Assembly (NCBI RefSeq): GCF_900114245.1
Contig: NZ_FOSK01000002.1
Coordinates: forward strand, 265,456-329,455
From: Pseudovibrio ascidiaceicola
Lineage (GTDB): Bacteria; Pseudomonadota; Alphaproteobacteria; Rhizobiales; Stappiaceae
Direction of reading: 5' to 3'
DNA length: 64,000 nt
The position numbers were made by a program, and so were the translations under genes. This document shows positions 1 to 10,079 of the stretch, in pieces; within the stretch, counting starts at the first letter, position 1, and the number at the start of each line of letters is the position of its first letter. Below the pieces are notes generated by a model. The model was not told where the DNA came from. It saw nothing but the letters and a program-made list of their open reading frames with translations, and did no database searches.

Positions 1-180
1 GCCCGGAACCGAAGTTGCCGACTTGTTGGCAGCCAACTGCGCCATTTAGGTGCCTTACGCATCCCCCACCTCACCCGTTTTATCTGCTAAGCACGAATGA
101 CCGTATACCGGGCAAGACACCTCCAGTATCCGCGTATTCTGATAAATCAATAATCGTGGGTATGGATTGGGTACGCGCAG

Positions 181-216
181 AAAAAAAAGCCCGGCGTCTT
201 TTGCAAGAGCCGGGCT
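181..216 (-). terminator. Rho-independent terminator of the gcv operon
   Basis: An 8-bp GC-rich perfect stem (188-195 with 209-216) and a 13-nt loop are followed, in minus-strand direction, by a run of eight T. It lies 26 nt after the gcvPB stop and so closes the glycine cleavage operon. The 180 bases to its left hold no gene that I recognise. Confidence 0.9.
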
Positions 217-241
217 GTAAGTTTTTCCAAAAAACGCGTTG

Positions 242-1831
242 TTACGCGAGTTCCGGTTCCACCTTGGTTGGTTCTGGAGCCACCCATTTTAGGATTGGTT
301 TACGCGCTGCCGCTGTTTCATCCAGACGACGGCGCGGAGCCAGGAACGGAGCACCTTCGAAGCGATCTTTTTCGCCTGCTTTTGCACTCATCACCAGATC
401 GCGCATGGTAGCGACGAACAGGTCGAGAGATGCGCGGCTTTCGCTTTCGGTTGGTTCGATCAACATTGCACCACTTACGACCAGTGGGAAGTACATGGTC
501 ATTGGATGGTAGCCTTCGTCGATCATCGCTTTTGCGAAGTCGAGCGTGGAGACGCCAGTGTCATTCAAGAAGCTGTCGTCAAACAGAACTTCGTGCATGC
601 ATGGTTTCACACCGAATGGCAGAGTCATCAGGTCCTGCAAGCCAACGCGGACGTAGTTGGCGTTCAGCACAGCATCTTCAGATGCCTGCTTCAGGCCATC
701 AGAACCATGAGACTGCATGTAGGACAGAGCGCGTACATACATGCCCATCTGACCGAAGAATGCGGTCATACGGCCAAATGGCTGTTCACCGTCCTTCAAC
801 TGATCGGTTGTCTCAACAACTTCCAGCTCATCGCCGTTTTTACGGATGAATGGAAGCGGTGCGTATGGTGCCAGACGATCAGACAGAACAACCGGACCAG
901 AACCTGGGCCACCACCGCCATGCGGCGTGGAGAAGGTTTTGTGCAGGTTGATGTGCATGGCGTCGATGCCAAGATCACCCGGCTTTGCCTTACCAACAAT
1001 CGCGTTGAAGTTTGCGCCATCGCAGTAGAAGTAGCCACCAGCTTCATGGATTGCGTTTGCAATCTCAATTACTTCTGGCTCAAACAAACCACAGGTGTTC
1101 GGGTTGGTGAGCATAAGCGCTGCCACCTGACCTGCGTGAGCTTCGATCTTTTCGATCACAGCTTCCACAGCCACCGTGCCGTCTTCACGTGCAGGAATGG
1201 ACACAACTTTGTAGCCAACCAGTGCAGCAGTTGCCGGGTTGGTGCCGTGAGCACTTTCCGGAACCAGAACGATGGAACGTTCTTCACCTTTGGCTGCAAT
1301 TGCATGCTTGATAGACATCATCCCGCACTGCTCACCGTGAGCACCAGCTTTCGGGCTCATGGCCACAGCGTTGGTGCCGGTGAGTTCCATCAGCCAGTCA
1401 GCCAGTTCAGAGATCAGCTCGAAAGCGCCCGGAACTGTGGAGATTGGCTGCAATGGGTGAATGTCAGCAAAGCCCGGCAGACGCGCCATCTTTTCGTTAA
1501 GGCGCGGGTTATGCTTCATGGTGCAGGAACCCAATGGATACAGGCCTGAATCAATCGCATAGTTGTTGCGGGACATGCGGACGTAGTGGCGCATGGTTTC
1601 CGGCTCGGACAGAGCTGGAAGCTCTACCGGCTCAGAACGCATGTGGTTGCCGAGGCGTGGAACGAAGTCCATTGGCTCGTCAAGATCCACACCACAATTG
1701 TCCATGTGGCCGATCTCAAAGATGAGCGGCTCTTCCATGTCCAATGCTTTGTTGCCCGTAAAGGTCTGGTGCGGCATTGGGGGGCCAGCTTCACCAGCGC
1801 GTGTTGGACGTCCCTGATGGTTCATAGTCAT
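242..1831 (-). CDS. gcvPB: Glycine dehydrogenase (decarboxylating) subunit 2
   Basis: C-terminal, PLP-binding half of the two-subunit P protein of the glycine cleavage system, which decarboxylates glycine and passes the aminomethyl group to lipoyl-GcvH in the cytoplasm. The PLP lysine is visible as Lys298 in [14 protein letters not shown], followed by the glycine-rich loop typical of P proteins. At 529 residues it is full length for this subunit. The ATG overlaps the gcvPA stop by 4 nt (ATGA) and has GGAGGTG 5 nt upstream, which fixes the start and implies translational coupling. Last gene of gcvT-gcvH-gcvPA-gcvPB, followed by a strong terminator. Confidence 0.97.
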   Translation of the reverse strand: MTMNHQGRPTRAGEAGPPMPHQTFTGNKALDMEEPLIFEIGHMDNCGVDLDEPMDFVPRLGNHMRSEPVELPALSEPETMRHYVRMSRNNYAIDSGLYPLGSCTMKHNPRLNEKMARLPGFADIHPLQPISTVPGAFELISELADWLMELTGTNAVAMSPKAGAHGEQCGMMSIKHAIAAKGEERSIVLVPESAHGTNPATAALVGYKVVSIPAREDGTVAVEAVIEKIEAHAGQVAALMLTNPNTCGLFEPEVIEIANAIHEAGGYFYCDGANFNAIVGKAKPGDLGIDAMHINLHKTFSTPHGGGGPGSGPVVLSDRLAPYAPLPFIRKNGDELEVVETTDQLKDGEQPFGRMTAFFGQMGMYVRALSYMQSHGSDGLKQASEDAVLNANYVRVGLQDLMTLPFGVKPCMHEVLFDDSFLNDTGVSTLDFAKAMIDEGYHPMTMYFPLVVSGAMLIEPTESESRASLDLFVATMRDLVMSAKAGEKDRFEGAPFLAPRRRLDETAAARKPILKWVAPEPTKVEPELA

Positions 1832-3177
1832 GCCAGCACCTCCTTCAGAGCCTGCGCGTAGGCTGCACGGTCCTCATCGGTGTTCACTTCTGTGCTTGCA
1901 ACAACGATCAGGTTGTCGATATCACCACCGGATTTGTCCAGACGGCAAACAGGAACACCGCCCAGAACGCCCTTTGCAGCAAGAGCTTCAATCACATCAT
2001 GTGCATTCTTTGGCGTGCGAATTGTGAACTCGTTGAAGTACGCGGAGTTCAGAACTTCAACACCGTCAACCGCAGAAAGGGCATCTGCCAAAGCAACTGC
2101 GCTCATGTGGTTGATGCGAGCAAGGCGTGCGAGGCCTTTGCCGCCCAACAAGGTCATGTGGATGGTGAACGCCAAGGAACACAGACCGGAGTTGGTGCAG
2201 ATGTTGGAGGTCGCTTTGTCACGACGGATATGCTGCTCACGGGTGGAGAGGGTCAACACAAAACCGCGCTTGCCTTCAGCATCCGTTGTTTCACCACAAA
2301 CACGACCCGGCATATTGCGGATGTATTTCTGACGTGTTGCAAACAGACCAACGTAAGGGCCACCGAATGTAAGTGGGTTACCGATGGACTGGCCTTCACC
2401 AACCACGATGTCCGCACCCTGAGCGCCTGGGCTTTCCAGAAGGCCGAGGGAAACAACTTCGGTGAACACTGCGATCAACAGAGCTTTGTGCTTGTGCGCT
2501 TTTTCTGCAATCGGCTTCAGATCGATCAGCTGACCGTAGAAAGACGGAGACTGAACCACCACACAGGAGGTTTCGTCGTCGATCTGCGCCAGAATGTCTT
2601 CTGTGCCAGTTGGGTCTGCCGGGAGGGCCGCAACAGATGCACCAGGCAGCTTTGCAGAAACACCTTCAACCACTTCACGGTACTGCGGATGCAAACCGCC
2701 GGAAAGAACCGCTTTTTTCTTGCGGGTTACACGGTGCGCCATCAACACAGCTTCAGCTGTACCGGTAGATCCATCGTACATGGACGCGTTGGCGACTTCC
2801 ATTCCGGTCAGGTTTGCCACCTGTGTCTGGAATTCGAAGAGTGCCTGCAGCGTGCCCTGTGTGATTTCTGGCTGATACGGTGTGTAGCTTGTCAGAAATT
2901 CAGAACGCTGGATCAGGTGGTCAACTGTTGCTGGCACGTGGTGTTTGTACGCCCCTGCCCCAACGAAGAACGGTAGAGATCCAGCACTGACATTCTTGTT
3001 CGCCATTGCGCTGAGCTGGCGCTCAACTTGCATTTCTGTCTTGCGACGCGGCAAGGTTGTCAGTTCTTCAAGGCGAACGGCCTCTGGGATATCGGCAAAC
3101 AGCTCATCGATTGAGTCTACGCCGATACGCGCCAGCATGTCGGCGCGGTCGTTGTCTGAAAGCGGAAGATACCGCAT
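1828..3177 (-). CDS. gcvPA: Glycine dehydrogenase (decarboxylating) subunit 1
   Basis: N-terminal half of the split P protein. It forms a heterotetramer with GcvPB and contributes to the active site but lacks the PLP lysine. The 449-residue length and the [15 protein letters not shown] opening are typical of bacterial GcvPA, and the fold-type I domain is recognisable through the [20 protein letters not shown] segment. GGAGAGAG lies just upstream of the ATG. A 167-nt gap with two hairpins separates it from gcvH. The split form of P protein is seen in many bacteria, while E. coli has one fused chain. Confidence 0.97.
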   Translation of the reverse strand: MRYLPLSDNDRADMLARIGVDSIDELFADIPEAVRLEELTTLPRRKTEMQVERQLSAMANKNVSAGSLPFFVGAGAYKHHVPATVDHLIQRSEFLTSYTPYQPEITQGTLQALFEFQTQVANLTGMEVANASMYDGSTGTAEAVLMAHRVTRKKKAVLSGGLHPQYREVVEGVSAKLPGASVAALPADPTGTEDILAQIDDETSCVVVQSPSFYGQLIDLKPIAEKAHKHKALLIAVFTEVVSLGLLESPGAQGADIVVGEGQSIGNPLTFGGPYVGLFATRQKYIRNMPGRVCGETTDAEGKRGFVLTLSTREQHIRRDKATSNICTNSGLCSLAFTIHMTLLGGKGLARLARINHMSAVALADALSAVDGVEVLNSAYFNEFTIRTPKNAHDVIEALAAKGVLGGVPVCRLDKSGGDIDNLIVVASTEVNTDEDRAAYAQALKEVLA

Positions 3178-3241
3178 GTTCTCTCTCCATCAGATTGTCT
3201 GATGCACATTGCAGCAAAAGCGAACAGGGCTTCTGCCATTT

Positions 3242-3330
3242 CCTGCCATGCGGCTGTCGTGCATGGCAGGTGATGAACGGCTTTTGGCTTATTGCGTATT
3301 CTTATTCCGAAAACCGGTCGGGCTTTTCGG
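3242..3330 (-). other. Two intercistronic hairpins between gcvH and gcvPA
   Basis: A perfect 10-bp inverted repeat (3242-3251 with 3261-3270, 9-nt loop) and a 7-bp one (3307-3313 with 3324-3330, 10-nt loop) lie in the gcvH-gcvPA gap. Neither is followed by a T run in the minus direction, so mRNA processing or partial termination is likelier than a full stop. Function is inferred only from position. Confidence 0.45.
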
Positions 3331-3344
3331 GAGTACGCTTTGCC

Positions 3345-3716
3345 TTAAAGCGTTTCTACAAATGCTTTGTAGTCAGCTTCGCTCATCAGGGCTTCAAGCT
3401 GTGCAGCATTCCCGAGCTTCATTTTGAAGAACCAGGCAGCGCCTTCTGGGTCTTCATTCACTTTTGCAGGCTCATCAACGAGCAGTTCGTTGCCTTCAAC
3501 GATCTCACCATCGAGCGGCGCATATACTTCAGATGCAGCTTTCACGGATTCCACGACAGCAACTTCATCGTCCTGATCGACGTTTTTGCCGTTTTCTGGC
3601 AGTTCGACGAACACAACATCGCCCAGCTGGCTCTGTGCGAACTCAGTGATACCGACGGTTGCTACGTCTCCCTCAACCTTCAGCCACTCGTGGTCTTTTG
3701 TGAAATATGTGCTCAT
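3345..3716 (-). CDS. gcvH: Glycine cleavage system H protein
   Basis: Lipoyl carrier that shuttles the aminomethyl intermediate between the P, T and L proteins. The lipoylation site is Lys59 in [13 protein letters not shown], exactly the family motif. The 123-residue length is standard. It sits 69 nt after gcvT on the same strand, with GGGA about 10 nt before the ATG. The lipoamide dehydrogenase (L protein) is not in this window, as is usual because it is shared with 2-oxoacid dehydrogenases. Confidence 0.97.
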   Translation of the reverse strand: MSTYFTKDHEWLKVEGDVATVGITEFAQSQLGDVVFVELPENGKNVDQDDEVAVVESVKAASEVYAPLDGEIVEGNELLVDEPAKVNEDPEGAAWFFKMKLGNAAQLEALMSEADYKAFVETL

Positions 3717-3785
3717 TTAAGCGTTCCCTACACTGTCGTTTGTCGATTGGATTGTGATTGGGGCAGCCCGCTGCCCTCACCGGAA

Positions 3786-4928
3786 TTATTTTGGTTTGCG
3801 GTAGTAGCGCTGCGCTACAAACGGCATCTCAGCAACCTTGGCAGGAAGCGCGCGGCCACGAACCACAAGCTCCAGTTCTGTGCCAATTTCTGCCAGATTG
3901 GACGGGACATAACCCATCGCAACTGGTGCGCCGAGAGTTGGCCCATAACCGCCAGATGTGACGCGGCCAATAATTTCTTCTGTACCCGGGACGCGGATTT
4001 CCGCGCCTTCACGTGCTGGTGCGCGGCCTTCAAGCAGCAAGCCTACACGGAGGTTTTCAGTGCCTTCTGCCAGCTGTTTCAGCACACGCTCACCACCTGG
4101 GAAATCACCTGCTTCTTTACGGCGCTTCTGCATGCAGAAGGTGATGTTGCCTTCAACCGGTGTGGTGTTTTCGTCGATGTCGTGGCCATAAAGGCAAAGA
4201 CCTGCTTCAAGGCGCAGGCTATCACGAGCACCAAGCCCGATGGATTCAACCCGCTCATCTGCGAGCAGCGCTTTTGCAACTGCTTCAGCAGCGCCAGCAG
4301 GAATGGAAATCTCATAGCCGTCTTCGCCAGTGTATCCTGAGCGAGAGGCGATAACGGAGATGCCGTCAAATTCCAGAGGACGCGCTTCCATGAAGCCCAT
4401 TTCTGCAGCTTCTGGTGCATGCAGCGCCATCACTTCAGCAGCTTTTGGACCTTGGATTGCGATCAATGCGCGATCTTCAACGATCTCAAGCTTTACGTTT
4501 TCTGGAAGGGCTGCTGCGATGATTTCATAATCGTTGTCTTTACATGCAGCATTTACGACGAGCATGAGGCGACCATCATCTTCGCTTGCCAGCGGGCGAG
4601 AGACCATGAGGTCATCAATGATGCAGCCATTGTCGTTAAGCAGAACGGTGTAACGCTGTTTGCCCGGCTTCAGTTCCTTCATGTTGGAAGGAACGAGCGT
4701 TTCCAGAGCAGCCGCAGTGGTTGCGTGGTCTGGGCCTACAAGCCAAGCCTGCCCCATGTGAGACACATCGAAGAGGCCTGCGCTTTCACGTGTAAAGAGG
4801 TGTTCTTTCATCACGCCGAGCGGGAACTGCACTGGCATATCATAACCAGCGAACGGCACCATTTTAGCGCCAAGCTCTACATGAAGATCGAAAAGCGGTG
4901 TTTTTAGCAGGTCTGCAGCTTCAGCCAT
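3786..4928 (-). CDS. gcvT: Aminomethyltransferase (glycine cleavage T protein)
   Basis: Transfers the methylene group from aminomethyl-GcvH to tetrahydrofolate and releases ammonia. The 380-residue protein has the GcvT signature regions: the MVPFAGYDMPVQFP opening, the GLFDVSHMGQ segment that contacts folate, SGYTGEDGYEI in the middle and the C-terminal barrel. First gene of the operon. GAGGGG lies a few bases before the ATG. The long leader upstream carries a tandem glycine riboswitch, so expression should respond to glycine. Confidence 0.97.
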   Translation of the reverse strand: MAEAADLLKTPLFDLHVELGAKMVPFAGYDMPVQFPLGVMKEHLFTRESAGLFDVSHMGQAWLVGPDHATTAAALETLVPSNMKELKPGKQRYTVLLNDNGCIIDDLMVSRPLASEDDGRLMLVVNAACKDNDYEIIAAALPENVKLEIVEDRALIAIQGPKAAEVMALHAPEAAEMGFMEARPLEFDGISVIASRSGYTGEDGYEISIPAGAAEAVAKALLADERVESIGLGARDSLRLEAGLCLYGHDIDENTTPVEGNITFCMQKRRKEAGDFPGGERVLKQLAEGTENLRVGLLLEGRAPAREGAEIRVPGTEEIIGRVTSGGYGPTLGAPVAMGYVPSNLAEIGTELELVVRGRALPAKVAEMPFVAQRYYRKPK

Positions 4929-4946
4929 ATGGTCCCCTCAGACAGT

Positions 4947-4996
4947 GGCGTACACATCGAAAACCATTCCAAATTCGCGGAATGATCGAGTACGCC
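4947..4996 (-). promoter_or_regulatory. Nested hairpin after the glycine riboswitch, possible expression platform
   Basis: Outer arms GGCGTAC/GTACGCC (4947-4953 with 4990-4996) enclose a second perfect pair CATTCC/GGAATG (4965-4970 with 4979-4984). The structure lies directly between aptamer 2 and gcvT. No U run follows, so control would be translational or Rho-dependent rather than by an intrinsic terminator. The pairing is seen; the role is inferred. Confidence 0.5.
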
Positions 4997-4998
4997 CC

Positions 4999-5217
4999 CT
5001 CTGTCTCGAGAACCTGAGAGATTTCCCGCGCTGGTAGCTACAAATACCAAAGCGGTTACTCCTTCGGTGAGAGCCTTAACATGCGATCCATCAGGATTGC
5101 GTGCTCGGCACTGCTTTCCAGAGTGTTGCTTACTGTGCGGTCCTTTTGCCTGAGAGTTTCCGGGGCGGTTGCTCCTTCGGCGATAACCCAATGGGTGGCT
5201 TATTCTCTCCCGCACAG
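4999..5217 (-). promoter_or_regulatory. Tandem glycine riboswitch upstream of gcvT
   Basis: Two glycine aptamers in series are visible on the minus strand. Aptamer 1 is closed by a perfect 8-bp P1 (5210-5217 with 5133-5140) and contains the conserved blocks GCCGAAGGAGCAACCGCCCC and GGAAACTCTCAGGCAAAAGG. Aptamer 2, roughly 4999-5123, contains ACCGAAGGAGTAACCGC and AATCTCTCAGG and is closed by a short P1. This is the classic arrangement before gcv operons, where glycine binding turns expression on. Confidence 0.95.
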
Positions 5218-5264
5218 CTCTATCACTCGCCAGCCCTCCTCAGACCCGGCGAATGTATTCCCCC

Positions 5265-5288
5265 TGAATGACTGCAACGTGTCATTCA
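5265..5288 (-). promoter_or_regulatory. Dyad upstream of the glycine riboswitch
   Basis: A perfect 8-bp inverted repeat TGAATGAC (5265-5272) and GTCATTCA (5281-5288) with an 8-nt spacer lies about 48 nt upstream of aptamer 1, in the stretch where the gcv promoter should be. It could be an operator. No regulator can be named from the sequence. Confidence 0.3.
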
Positions 5289-5343
5289 AGAAGGCTGGCG
5301 CGACACTTTGACGCCAAGCTGTAATCACTTACTAACCTATTTT

Positions 5344-5931
5344 TCACTTTTCGTCGAATCCAAATACAACATTTTGTCGCGGTTCATTCGGAAGAATAAT
5401 ATTTTCTTCCACAAATGCCCATGTTGCAGACGGTGATCCGGCCCCTAAAGTGACAGGAACGCTGAAGAGTTTGGAGTAGATTGTTTTTTCTCCGCCATCC
5501 ACATCTTGTGTGACTGCTACACGCACAGGAAGCAATATTTCGCCGCCTTTCCAGGTTGGACCGGGCGTAATGTTACCCGCGATGCCCAATTTCATTGCGG
5601 AATTCTGGCCGGACTTTTTACAAGTACGCGCCCAATCCGTAATGATGGCCTGATAGCTCAGATTCTCAGGCGTCTTTTCTTTTCCGCGCGGGTACACCGT
5701 CAGGATGGTTGTTCCTGAAAGCTCCTGCAAAGCGGGGCATAAGGCTGGTGCCTGGAGAACGGACAGATCAAAGGTCTTTTCAGTTGCAGGCGGGTTTGCA
5801 GAGGATGCTTCCAGCTCGTTGTCTGATGACATAAAGCTGCCGCAACCTGCCAGTGAAGCACCAAGTGCTACCAGAAGAATTGCCCGTCCTGTGTTTTTGA
5901 GCAGTGATTTTGCCAATAAATTGCCCACCAT
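5344..5931 (-). CDS. Predicted lipoprotein of unknown function
   Basis: No family recognised with certainty. The protein has a lipoprotein signal: from the ATG at 5931 a short basic N terminus is followed by the hydrophobic run AILLVALGASLAGC, with the lipobox cysteine at residue 30. The mature part is about 165 residues, predicted to be an outer- or inner-membrane-anchored periplasmic domain with two cysteines (PALCPAL and ARTCKK) that could pair. The frame extends to a GTG at 5976, but that start has no Shine-Dalgarno sequence and would give an unusually long signal region, so the ATG is preferred. It lies on the same strand as the gcv operon, upstream of the riboswitch, and is divergent from ispH. 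Confidence 0.75.
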   Translation of the reverse strand: MVGNLLAKSLLKNTGRAILLVALGASLAGCGSFMSSDNELEASSANPPATEKTFDLSVLQAPALCPALQELSGTTILTVYPRGKEKTPENLSYQAIITDWARTCKKSGQNSAMKLGIAGNITPGPTWKGGEILLPVRVAVTQDVDGGEKTIYSKLFSVPVTLGAGSPSATWAFVEENIILPNEPRQNVVFGFDEK

Positions 5932-6141
5932 TCGAATCCCAAATTTACCTGCAGTTTTTGTTTCTATATCAGCCACAAACGCAAATGGCGAGATACATCA
6001 GGCACCTGAAACACAGTAGAGGAAGCTGACAGGCTGAATATTGGAGAAAATCAGCGCTTGTTGCCCGATTAAAAACTCTTTTTCTTGACAGAGGCAGTCA
6101 ACATCCTTCAATTGCTCAAAGTCAAAACTCAGGAATACGTC

Positions 6142-7137
6142 ATGCAGGTTACGCCGACCACAAAGGCACCGGTCAAAATTCTTCTTTGCGCTCCACGTGG
6201 CTTTTGTGCCGGTGTTGACCGCGCGATCCAGATCGTCGACCTCGCGCTCGAGAAATACGGTGCCCCTGTTTATGTGCGCCACGAGATCGTTCACAATAAG
6301 TATGTGGTTGAATCTCTGCGCAACAAAGGTGCTGTTTTTGTTGAGGAATTAGATGAGATTCCGGTAGACGACCGCCCTGTTATATTCTCTGCGCACGGTG
6401 TACCGAAATCTGTACCTGAGGCTGCACGACTGCGTAATCTGTTCTTTCTTGATGCAACCTGTCCGTTGGTTTCCAAGGTGCATAAAGAGGCTATTTTGCA
6501 CGACAGACGCGAGCGCGAAATTCTGCTGATCGGTCATAAAGGCCATCCAGAAGTTGTCGGCACCATGGGGCAGCTGCCGCGCGGACGCGTCTCTCTTATT
6601 GAGACTGCAGAGGATGCTCGCCAGTTTAAACCGAAGACTGACCGGCAATTGGCGTGGATTTCTCAGACAACTCTTTCTGTTGATGACACCGAAGAGATTG
6701 TCCAAATTCTTGAAGAGCGCTTCCCGACCATTGCGAAGCCGCACAAGGATGACATCTGCTACGCGACAACAAATCGCCAGCACGCCGTGAAGGAAATTGC
6801 ACCTAAGTGCGATGCCATGATTGTGGTTGGCGCGCCAAACTCTTCCAACTCCAAGCGCCTGCGCGAAGTTGGTGAGAGAGCGGGTTGTGAGAAGGCTTTC
6901 CTCATTCAACGGGCCTCTGAGATCTTCTGGGATGATTTTAAAGGAGCAAAGACAATCGGCATCACTGCTGGTGCATCTGCTCCCGAAATCCTTGTTGAAG
7001 AAATTGTTGAATCCTTCCGTGAGCATTTTGATGTGACACTGGAAACCGTTACAACTGCTGAAGAAGACATTTCATTCAATCTACCGAAAGAGTTACGGAC
7101 CGCTGCCGCGCCTAGCGGAACAAGTCCGGCTGAATAG
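6142..7137 (+). CDS. ispH: 4-hydroxy-3-methylbut-2-enyl diphosphate reductase
   Basis: Last enzyme of the MEP isoprenoid pathway; its [4Fe-4S] cluster reduces HMBPP to IPP and DMAPP. The three cluster cysteines are visible: Cys22 ([10 protein letters not shown]), Cys107 (DATCPLV) and Cys206 ([10 protein letters not shown]). The catalytic glutamate (HPEVVG), [10 protein letters not shown] and SSNSKRL blocks are also present. The chosen ATG at 6142 has AGGA 8 nt upstream and gives 331 residues; an upstream ATG at 6085 would add 19 residues with no family match. thrB begins 2 nt after the stop, so the two are co-transcribed. Confidence 0.97.
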   Translation: MQVTPTTKAPVKILLCAPRGFCAGVDRAIQIVDLALEKYGAPVYVRHEIVHNKYVVESLRNKGAVFVEELDEIPVDDRPVIFSAHGVPKSVPEAARLRNLFFLDATCPLVSKVHKEAILHDRREREILLIGHKGHPEVVGTMGQLPRGRVSLIETAEDARQFKPKTDRQLAWISQTTLSVDDTEEIVQILEERFPTIAKPHKDDICYATTNRQHAVKEIAPKCDAMIVVGAPNSSNSKRLREVGERAGCEKAFLIQRASEIFWDDFKGAKTIGITAGASAPEILVEEIVESFREHFDVTLETVTTAEEDISFNLPKELRTAAAPSGTSPAE

Positions 7138-7139
7138 TT

Positions 7140-8105
7140 ATGGCTGTATATACCGATGTTTCCGATGAAGAGCTGGGCGCTTTCATCGACCGTTTCAACA
7201 TTGGCAATTTGCTCTCTTACAAGGGCATTGCTGAAGGTGTCGAGAACTCCAACTATCTGGTTCATACGGAGACGGGCTACTACATCCTGACGCTCTACGA
7301 AAAACGGGTTAATCCTGATGATTTGCCGTTTTTCCTTGGATTGATGCAACACCTTGCCGCTAAGGACCTGAACTGCCCTACCCCACTGATTGACCGCGAC
7401 GGGCAGATGCTTGGTGAGCTTGCGGGACGTCCTGCAGCCATGGTCACTTTCCTTGATGGTATGTGGGTTCGTAAGCCTCAGCTGGTACATTGCGCAGAGC
7501 TGGGCAAAGGCATGGCACGGATGCATCTGGCGGGCGCTGACTTTGAGATCAAGCGACCAAACTCATTGAGTGTTGACGGCTGGGCACCCTTGCTGGATGC
7601 CAGTCGTGAGCGTGCGCATGAAGTGAAGGCTGGCCTTGCAGAAGAGCTGACTGCAGAACTGGATGAACTGCAGGCGCTGTGGCCGAAAGAACTGCCAAAC
7701 GGTGTTATTCACGCCGATCTTTTCCCGGACAATGTATTTTATCTGGGCAAGGAACTTTCCGGTCTGATCGACTTCTATTTTGCCTGTAATGATGCTTTTG
7801 CCTATGACGTGGCGATCTGCATCAATGCATGGTGCTTTGAGCCAGATGGCATGTTCAATGTCACGAAAGCACGGGCATTGCTGGAAGGCTACCGTAGTGT
7901 GCGCCCGTTCAGTGAGCTTGAGTTCGACAACCTGCCTTTGCTGTGCCGTGGTGCAGCGCTGCGCTTCCTGCTGACGCGTCTTTACGACTGGTTGTCAGTG
8001 CCGGAAGGTGCGCTTGTTGTTCCTAAAGATCCACTTGAATACCTGCATAAACTCAGGTTCCATCGTGGCGTATCCAATGCGAGTGCATACGGGCTGGATA
8101 AATGA
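7140..8105 (+). CDS. thrB: Homoserine kinase, type II (APH fold)
   Basis: Phosphorylates homoserine to O-phosphohomoserine in threonine synthesis. This is the alphaproteobacterial form with an aminoglycoside-phosphotransferase fold, not the GHMP-kinase ThrB of E. coli. The catalytic loop reads [10 protein letters not shown] and is followed by [15 protein letters not shown], the metal-binding region. The protein has the usual 321 residues. It sits between ispH (2-nt gap) and rnhA (4-nt ATGA overlap). Threonine synthase (thrC), the next step, lies 8 kb away on the other strand. Confidence 0.95.
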   Translation: MAVYTDVSDEELGAFIDRFNIGNLLSYKGIAEGVENSNYLVHTETGYYILTLYEKRVNPDDLPFFLGLMQHLAAKDLNCPTPLIDRDGQMLGELAGRPAAMVTFLDGMWVRKPQLVHCAELGKGMARMHLAGADFEIKRPNSLSVDGWAPLLDASRERAHEVKAGLAEELTAELDELQALWPKELPNGVIHADLFPDNVFYLGKELSGLIDFYFACNDAFAYDVAICINAWCFEPDGMFNVTKARALLEGYRSVRPFSELEFDNLPLLCRGAALRFLLTRLYDWLSVPEGALVVPKDPLEYLHKLRFHRGVSNASAYGLDK

Positions 8106-8554
8106 CCGATACCAAACGTGTTGAGACGTGGACTGATGGAGCTTGCTCCGGCAACCCTGGGCCTGGTGGCTGGGGCGTGCTGTTGCGCTTTGGTGAACAC
8201 GAGAAAGAATTGTGCGGCGGCGAACCCGCAACGACCAACAACCGCATGGAGTTGATGGCAGCCATTCAGGCTCTTGATTCCCTGAAGCGGTCCTGTGCCG
8301 TCGATCTTTATACCGACAGCTCTTATGTGAAAAACGGCATCACACAGTGGATGCATAACTGGAAGCGTAAGGGTTGGCGGACTGCGTCCAATTCACCCGT
8401 TAAAAACGCTGATTTATGGCAACTGCTGGATACAGCGGCACAACGCCATGATGTTGCGTGGCATTGGATCAAAGGTCATGCCGGGCACGAAGAAAACGAG
8501 CGTGCTGATGAACTTGCGCGTAAGGGTATGAAACCCTTTCAGAAATCCAAGTAA
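8102..8554 (+). CDS. rnhA: Ribonuclease HI
   Basis: Cleaves the RNA strand of RNA-DNA hybrids. The complete DEDD active site is visible: Asp12 ([13 protein letters not shown]), Glu49 (NNRMELMA), Asp71 (YTDSSYV) and Asp135 (NERADELA), plus His125 in the KGHAGHEEN loop. Its 150 residues match the bacterial type 1 enzyme without an N-terminal hybrid-binding domain. The start overlaps the thrB stop by 4 nt, which indicates translational coupling. Confidence 0.97.
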   Translation: MTDTKRVETWTDGACSGNPGPGGWGVLLRFGEHEKELCGGEPATTNNRMELMAAIQALDSLKRSCAVDLYTDSSYVKNGITQWMHNWKRKGWRTASNSPVKNADLWQLLDTAAQRHDVAWHWIKGHAGHEENERADELARKGMKPFQKSK

Positions 8555-8577
8555 GTCGGGAAGGCAAGGTCAGGTTT

Positions 8578-9507
8578 ATGGAAAACCAGCTTCCCCACTC
8601 TCGGCCGGATGAGGCGAAGAAGAAATCGCGCAAGGCCAAGCGCGTGCTTATTCTTGCCAATCCAACAGCAACGTCTTTCCGTTTTCAGAGCATCACTGAG
8701 ATCGTGAAGTGCCTTGAGGACGCTGGGATGAAGGTGGAGTTGAAACTCACCAGCCGTGCCAGTGAAATCGCTGAGACCTGCATGGACCCTGATCTGAATA
8801 CGGATATTCTGGCTGTCGCTGGTGGGGACGCCTCTGTCAGTGAGGCTGCATCTGCCATGCTGGGGCGTGGAATGAAGCCGCATCTGGCAATTATTCCATT
8901 TGGCACTGCAAATGTACTTGCCCACGAACTGGGTGTGCCGAATACCCCACGTGAGATTGCTAAAACCATCATCGCAGGCAAGACGACGAAACTGCACAAT
9001 GGCTTTGCCAACGGGCGCCCGTTTTTCCTTTCCACCTCAACCGGCTTTGATGCAGAAGTGGTGCATGTTGTACCTTTGCGCCTGAAGCGGCGCTATGGTC
9101 GGTTTGCTTATCTCTTCATTGCCGCCCAGCTGGCCTTTTCGCGCCGTAAAGGCAGCTTTAAAGTCCGTGCAGACGATGAAGAACTGCAATGTGCCATGGT
9201 GTTGATCACCAATGGTCGCTATTACGCTGGTAAGCACCTCGTCGTGCCGGATGCTTCCATTTTAGAGAAGAAGTTGCACCTACTGATCTTCAAAGAAGAC
9301 GGAGTGTGGGCGCTCTTCAAATACGCATGCCGCTTACTTACTGGCAGCGTCGCCAAATCCCATAATGTTGAGTGCCGAACCATCAAAACAGCCCGTATAG
9401 ATGCCTATCGCGCGGCAGCTGTTCAAATCGACGGAGAGCCGTTTGGTGGCACACCGCTTGAGGTTTCTGTTGGTGACTGTGAATTATCAGTTATTTCTGG
9501 TAACTAG
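8578..9507 (+). CDS. Diacylglycerol kinase family lipid kinase (YegS/DgkB-like)
   Basis: Predicted soluble kinase of the DAGK catalytic family, acting on a lipid such as diacylglycerol or a sphingoid base. The opening VLILANPTA and PFGTANVLAHELGVP are the family nucleotide-binding segments, and the C-terminal beta domain with QIDGEPFGGTPLEV is present. The usual GGDGT glycine-rich motif reads GGDAS here, with a shifted downstream segment SEAASAM in place of NEV, which is atypical. It is 24 nt after rnhA and likely in the same transcript. The exact substrate cannot be read from sequence. Confidence 0.85.
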   Translation: MENQLPHSRPDEAKKKSRKAKRVLILANPTATSFRFQSITEIVKCLEDAGMKVELKLTSRASEIAETCMDPDLNTDILAVAGGDASVSEAASAMLGRGMKPHLAIIPFGTANVLAHELGVPNTPREIAKTIIAGKTTKLHNGFANGRPFFLSTSTGFDAEVVHVVPLRLKRRYGRFAYLFIAAQLAFSRRKGSFKVRADDEELQCAMVLITNGRYYAGKHLVVPDASILEKKLHLLIFKEDGVWALFKYACRLLTGSVAKSHNVECRTIKTARIDAYRAAAVQIDGEPFGGTPLEVSVGDCELSVISGN

Positions 9508-9771
9508 AACAGTCCCTCCCTTCAGAAGCCCGTTTGATGGTTACAGCCTCAAATTTACGTAGTGCTTCCCGCAGGTTACAGGCGACACATCCCTTCAGTA
9601 TATTTTAGAGTTGAAGCTTTCACAAATTATCTCATGATATGAATAGCTTAGGCTGAGACAATAGGCCGCCTGCGCGTTAATATCTGCGCAATATATAATT
9701 GATAATGCGTACATCAGTTTCCAAACTAATGATTCTAGTTACCGTATATTGATGTAAAGGCCGGTGGTCAC

Positions 9772-10056
9772 ATGATACCTCGTCCGAAACTTTTAGAGAT
9801 AGAGAACCGAGACTTCAAACGGCATGCCTGTCATTGGCCTGCGGTTCTGCTTACGGATAATTTCAACCGATCCTGCGTGATTGAAGATATCAGCAACGGT
9901 GGTTGCCGATTGCTGATCAATACCGGAAAGCTCGTTTCCGGAGACACGGTGAAAATTCAAGTACCAACCCGCAAGCTTTCCTTCAGCGGCAAGGTCGTCT
10001 GGCTGCATTGCGAAGAAGCAGGCATCAAGTTCACTTCCAAGCCTGCCAAACTCTGA
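9772..10056 (+). CDS. PilZ domain protein
   Basis: A single-domain PilZ protein of 94 residues, likely a cyclic-di-GMP receptor. Both c-di-GMP-binding motifs are intact: RxxxR as Arg13-Asp-Phe-Lys-Arg17, and DxSxxG as Asp39-Ile-Ser41-Asn-Gly-Gly44. There is no fused effector domain, so it probably acts through a partner protein. The 264-nt gap before it shows no other feature. A protein with an EAL domain lies 1.3 kb away, but on the opposite strand and in its own transcript. Confidence 0.88.
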   Translation: MIPRPKLLEIENRDFKRHACHWPAVLLTDNFNRSCVIEDISNGGCRLLINTGKLVSGDTVKIQVPTRKLSFSGKVVWLHCEEAGIKFTSKPAKL

Positions 10057-10079
10057 TAAGTGACAGGCATTGCCGGGAG

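Noticed and set aside
506..1549. A 347-codon open frame on the plus strand opposite gcvPB
   Set aside because: It is antisense to the well-supported gcvPB, and its translation has no protein-family features. Long antisense frames are common in this base composition.
3057..4340. A 427-codon plus-strand frame across gcvPA, gcvH and gcvT
   Set aside because: It overlaps three well-identified minus-strand genes and their gaps, with no homology.
9508..9771. Possible small gene before the PilZ gene
   Set aside because: No frame with a ribosome-binding site is present, and I see no dyad.
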